DNA of 64,000 nt from Sapria himalayana (taxonomy: Eukaryota; Streptophyta; Magnoliopsida; Malpighiales; Rafflesiaceae): the NCBI GenBank assembly GCA_029783825.1, contig JAREIK010000801.1:10568391-10632390 (forward strand). Direction: 5' to 3'. Positions within the stretch are counted from its first letter, which is position 1; every line of letters begins with the position of its first letter. The notes beneath the pieces were generated by a model. The model was not told where the DNA came from and did no database searches. It saw nothing but the letters and a program-made list of their open reading frames with translations. Shown piece after piece: positions 61,260 to 64,000 of the stretch. Made by a program: the position numbers and the translations under genes.

Positions 61260-62040
61260 GTTATAGTTGAGAGAGATGTAGAGGCAGAAGGTATAAAGAG
61301 AGTGAAAGGGAGGGGGCAAAAAAGAGAGGGAGTGAGAGAGATGACAATAGGGGGGGGAGAGGGAGAAAGGTAGGGAGGGAGTGAGAGGAAGGGAGGGAGG
61401 GAAGGAGGAAGAGAGAGAGGGACGGAGAGAGGAAGAGAGAGAGGGACGGAGAGAGGAAGAGAGAGAGGGACGGAGAGAGGAAGAGAGAGAGGGACGGAGA
61501 GAGGAAGAGAGAGAGGGACGGAGAGAGGAAGAGAGAGAGGGACGGAGAGAGGATGAGAGAGAGGGACGGAGAGAGGATGAGAGAGAGGGACGGAGAGAGG
61601 ATGAGAGAGAGGGACGGAGAGAGGATGAGAGAGAGGGACGGAGAGAGAGGGACGGAGAGAGGAGAGAGAGAGGGACGGAGAGAGGATGAGAGAGAGGGAC
61701 GGAGAGAGGAAGAGAGGGAGGAAGAGAGAGAGAGACGGAGAGGGAAAGAGGGAGGGAGGGAGGGAGGGAGAGAGAGAGAGAGATTAGAGAGAGGAGAGAG
61801 AGGGGGGAGGTGGGGAGAGGGAGGGGAGTGGGGAAGGAGGGGGAGAGAGGGGGGGGGAAGGGAGGGGGAGAGAGAGAGAGAGGAAGGGAAGGGGGAGAGA
61901 GGGAGAAAGGGGGGAGAGAGGAAAGAGGGGGGAGAGGGGAGATGTTTGAGAAGAGAATAAGGGTTAAGGAACAAAGATGATGGGGGGAGAGACTAGGGAG
62001 AGAAGTTGAGAGAGAAGGGAGAGAGAGAGAGAGAACACAA
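61260..62040. repeat. GA-rich low-complexity block with a 24-bp minisatellite
   Basis: From about 61395 to 61700 a 24-bp unit GACGGAGAGAGGAAGAGAGA plus GAGG repeats about 12 times; units before about 61550 carry GGAAGA and later ones GGATGA. Around it are plain GA and GGGA runs. Since 24 is a multiple of three, long repetitive frames appear on both strands (EREGRREE on plus, LSPSLSLF on minus); neither is a credible protein. It lies 0.3-1.1 kb upstream of nCBP, where the minus strand is a CT tract. Confidence 0.92.
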
Positions 62041-64000
62041 GAGAAAGAGAGAATAAAAAAAATATTATGTTTTCCAAAAAATATTAATTAAATCTAACAT
62101 CATTTTTAAAAAAAGTAAAAACCATATTAAATATTATCAGTGCCATTTAAGATTTTTAATAACCTTCTTATTAATTTTATATATCTTTAAATCTCTTCCT
62201 ACTAATTTAGTAAAGTTTATTACCATTTGAATAATTATTCAATATTTTAATATCCTAAAATATAATTTTCCATAAAAAATACATTAATTTCAATTTGTTG
62301 TTTTCTTTATTTGCTTTTAGATTTTTTTTATTTTCTTAAGAAATTTTGAATCAGGACTAATTATAACCTCAATATCTTCCCTCACTCTCGCTGGGGTCCA
62401 TTCGAGATGGAACCCAAAAACCAAAAACAATCTTGAAATAAATTCTTATTTCAGAAAAAATAATTAATTTAGGGTCTATTTGATAAATCATTGAAAATAT
62501 CAAAACCATTAAAAATGAAAATTTTCAAATGATTTTAATTTTTCAATATGTTTGAAAAAAAAATTTAGAGAGCTCTTAATTAATATTTTTAAATGAAAAA
62601 TAATTGAAAATAATAAGTAGGTAGATGCCTACTTATCATTGAATGCTGAAAAGGCCTAACAAAAGTCATTTTTAAAAATTGCCATTTTGTCCTTTAATTT
62701 TTTAATTTCTGCTTCGTTTTCATGTCATTTTTGTTTTTTCAAAAATATTTTGTGGTGTACTCGTGCACGGATTCGATGTTTGGGGAGTATCGTCGGTTTG
62801 GTTTGGCGGTTAGAATTCATGATTTTTATGTTGTTGGTTTTTGAGAATTCTTTAGTGTGTTTGGAAGATTTGGTTTTTGATGGTTAGAATACTAAGATTT
62901 TATTTTTATTTTCTTCTATAGATGATATGATATTCCATGTTCCTCACGAAGTTCTTCACGAAGAACTCAATTCTTAAAAATTTTATTAGAATACTACAAT
63001 TAATACATAGTTATTTGCAAATCATTTGAATCCCGAATGGTTTGAATCCCGAATGCTTTTAGTTATTCTTCGTATTCTTGTCTAGGCCTCTAATGTAACT
63101 GTTGTGAGACACATCTATCCTTTCTATTTTGTTTATCATTTCGCTTGATGTAATTATATTAGGCCAAATGAAATATGGATTACCTATAATTTATGGATAA
63201 TTATGTTTAGATATGTTAAAATAATTAAATTTTTAGTTCAAATACCCTAAAATATGTTTAGGTACATAGATGTTATAAGATTTCAAGTTGCTTGATTATG
63301 TTATGTATTTCATATGAATCACCTATGGTTTTCTTATTGCTTGACTATGTCATGTATTTCAACACAACTAGTCACTTTGTTTATATTGGTTATGCATTTA
63401 AATAAGTTTTCTAATATGTGTTATGCTATCATGTGAGTTTTGTTGCTACATTGTTTTGAGATATTTATAATTGGAATTATTGTCTATCCTTTTACTTGAA
63501 GAAATAAAATATTTAAAATAATATTTTCTTCCTTACTTTCGGGATTACATGTGTTTTTGTATTTATGAGGAACTATTATTATTGACTTGTTGATATTACG
63601 TGTGTTTCTGTTATTATTTGAAATATTATATATCAAAAAAGCCTAGTTATGATTCTGCTCTTGATTTCCTAAAACTAGTCCAACATTAACCGACGAAATA
63701 AATTATATATTTAATATTAATCTATTATCTCAAATTATCTTATGTGGGAATGACTACTCTTGATACTACCAGAGCTAGTTGGAAAAACTCAACACTATTT
63801 AAATATTTTTTAGATTTATGTATTGACTAGAAAAACATTTTGGGAGGGGGGGGGGTTCTATGTTGAATCATGGGATAAAATTTTAAAAACTTTTAAAGAG
63901 AACAAAAATATTAAATTCACTCATAATCAATTGAAAACCCAATAAAATTATTTAAAACATAAATACATGGTGTAGTCAACTTTAATAGGAAAGTCTAGCC
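62041..64000. other. AT-rich DNA, no gene recognised
   Basis: A short hairpin AAGTAGG/CCTACTT occurs near 62615-62635. The plus-strand frame 62687-62887 is Phe/Leu-rich and not recognised. The duplicated phrase CACGAAGTTCTTCACGAAG occurs near 62944. Confidence 0.4.

Noticed and set aside
61261..61974. 237-codon Ser/Pro/Leu-rich frame on minus and Arg/Glu/Gly frames on plus
   Set aside because: A 24-bp repeat is a multiple of three, so every stop-free frame stays open. The content is pure low complexity.
1..64000. Viral, organellar or bacterial insertions
   Set aside because: No recognisable viral coat or replication gene, no chloroplast or mitochondrial gene block and no bacterial operon were seen by eye; only plant transposons and nuclear genes can be supported.

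Overview
The window is nuclear DNA of a seed plant with a large, repeat-filled genome. It is strongly AT-rich and carries plant hAT, Ty1/copia and LINE remnants, copia primer-binding sites of the initiator-Met tRNA type, and a plant nuclear gene with GT-AG introns. I cannot name the species. Most of the long open frames are low-complexity or repeat-derived.

The most important result is a complete, apparently intact gene on the minus strand for the novel cap-binding protein nCBP (eIF4E/4EHP family). It has six coding exons: 60753-60899, 38990-39085, 38804-38908, 36590-36667, 35715-35834 and 35358-35489. All junctions are GT-AG and phase 0, and together they encode 225 residues. Intron 1 is about 21.7 kb and holds a whole decayed copia element, GC-rich hAT-like elements and a SINE-like head. 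Introns 3 and 4 each carry their own tandem array.

Region by region. 1-5.7 kb: two short GC-rich hAT-type elements in AT-rich DNA and a decayed Kazal-type protease-inhibitor gene (about 3.68-4.10 kb). 5.7-15.4 kb: a nest in which a minus-strand copia element is interrupted by a 4.66-kb hAT element (6658-11316), itself interrupted by a 5'-truncated LINE (7191-7802), and by a second GC-rich hAT-type element (12321-12774). 15.8-16.4 kb: a possible TIR element. 16.4-21.5 kb: mostly featureless AT-rich DNA with a palindrome array and one perfect hairpin. 21.7-22.2 kb: the first exon and leader of a minus-strand gene for a type II membrane protein. 22.3-32.4 kb: a copia element with two LTRs whose internal region is duplicated, one copy being partly inverted and the other interrupted by a solo LTR. 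34.2-34.7 kb: a second solo LTR of that same family. 35.36-60.90 kb: nCBP. 61.3-62.0 kb: a GA-rich 24-bp minisatellite upstream of nCBP. 62-64 kb: nothing recognised.

There is no operon-like or multi-gene system here. The genes are single nuclear genes embedded in layered transposons. What stands out is gene architecture (an intact gene across a giant intron) and readable insertion histories with target-site duplications.
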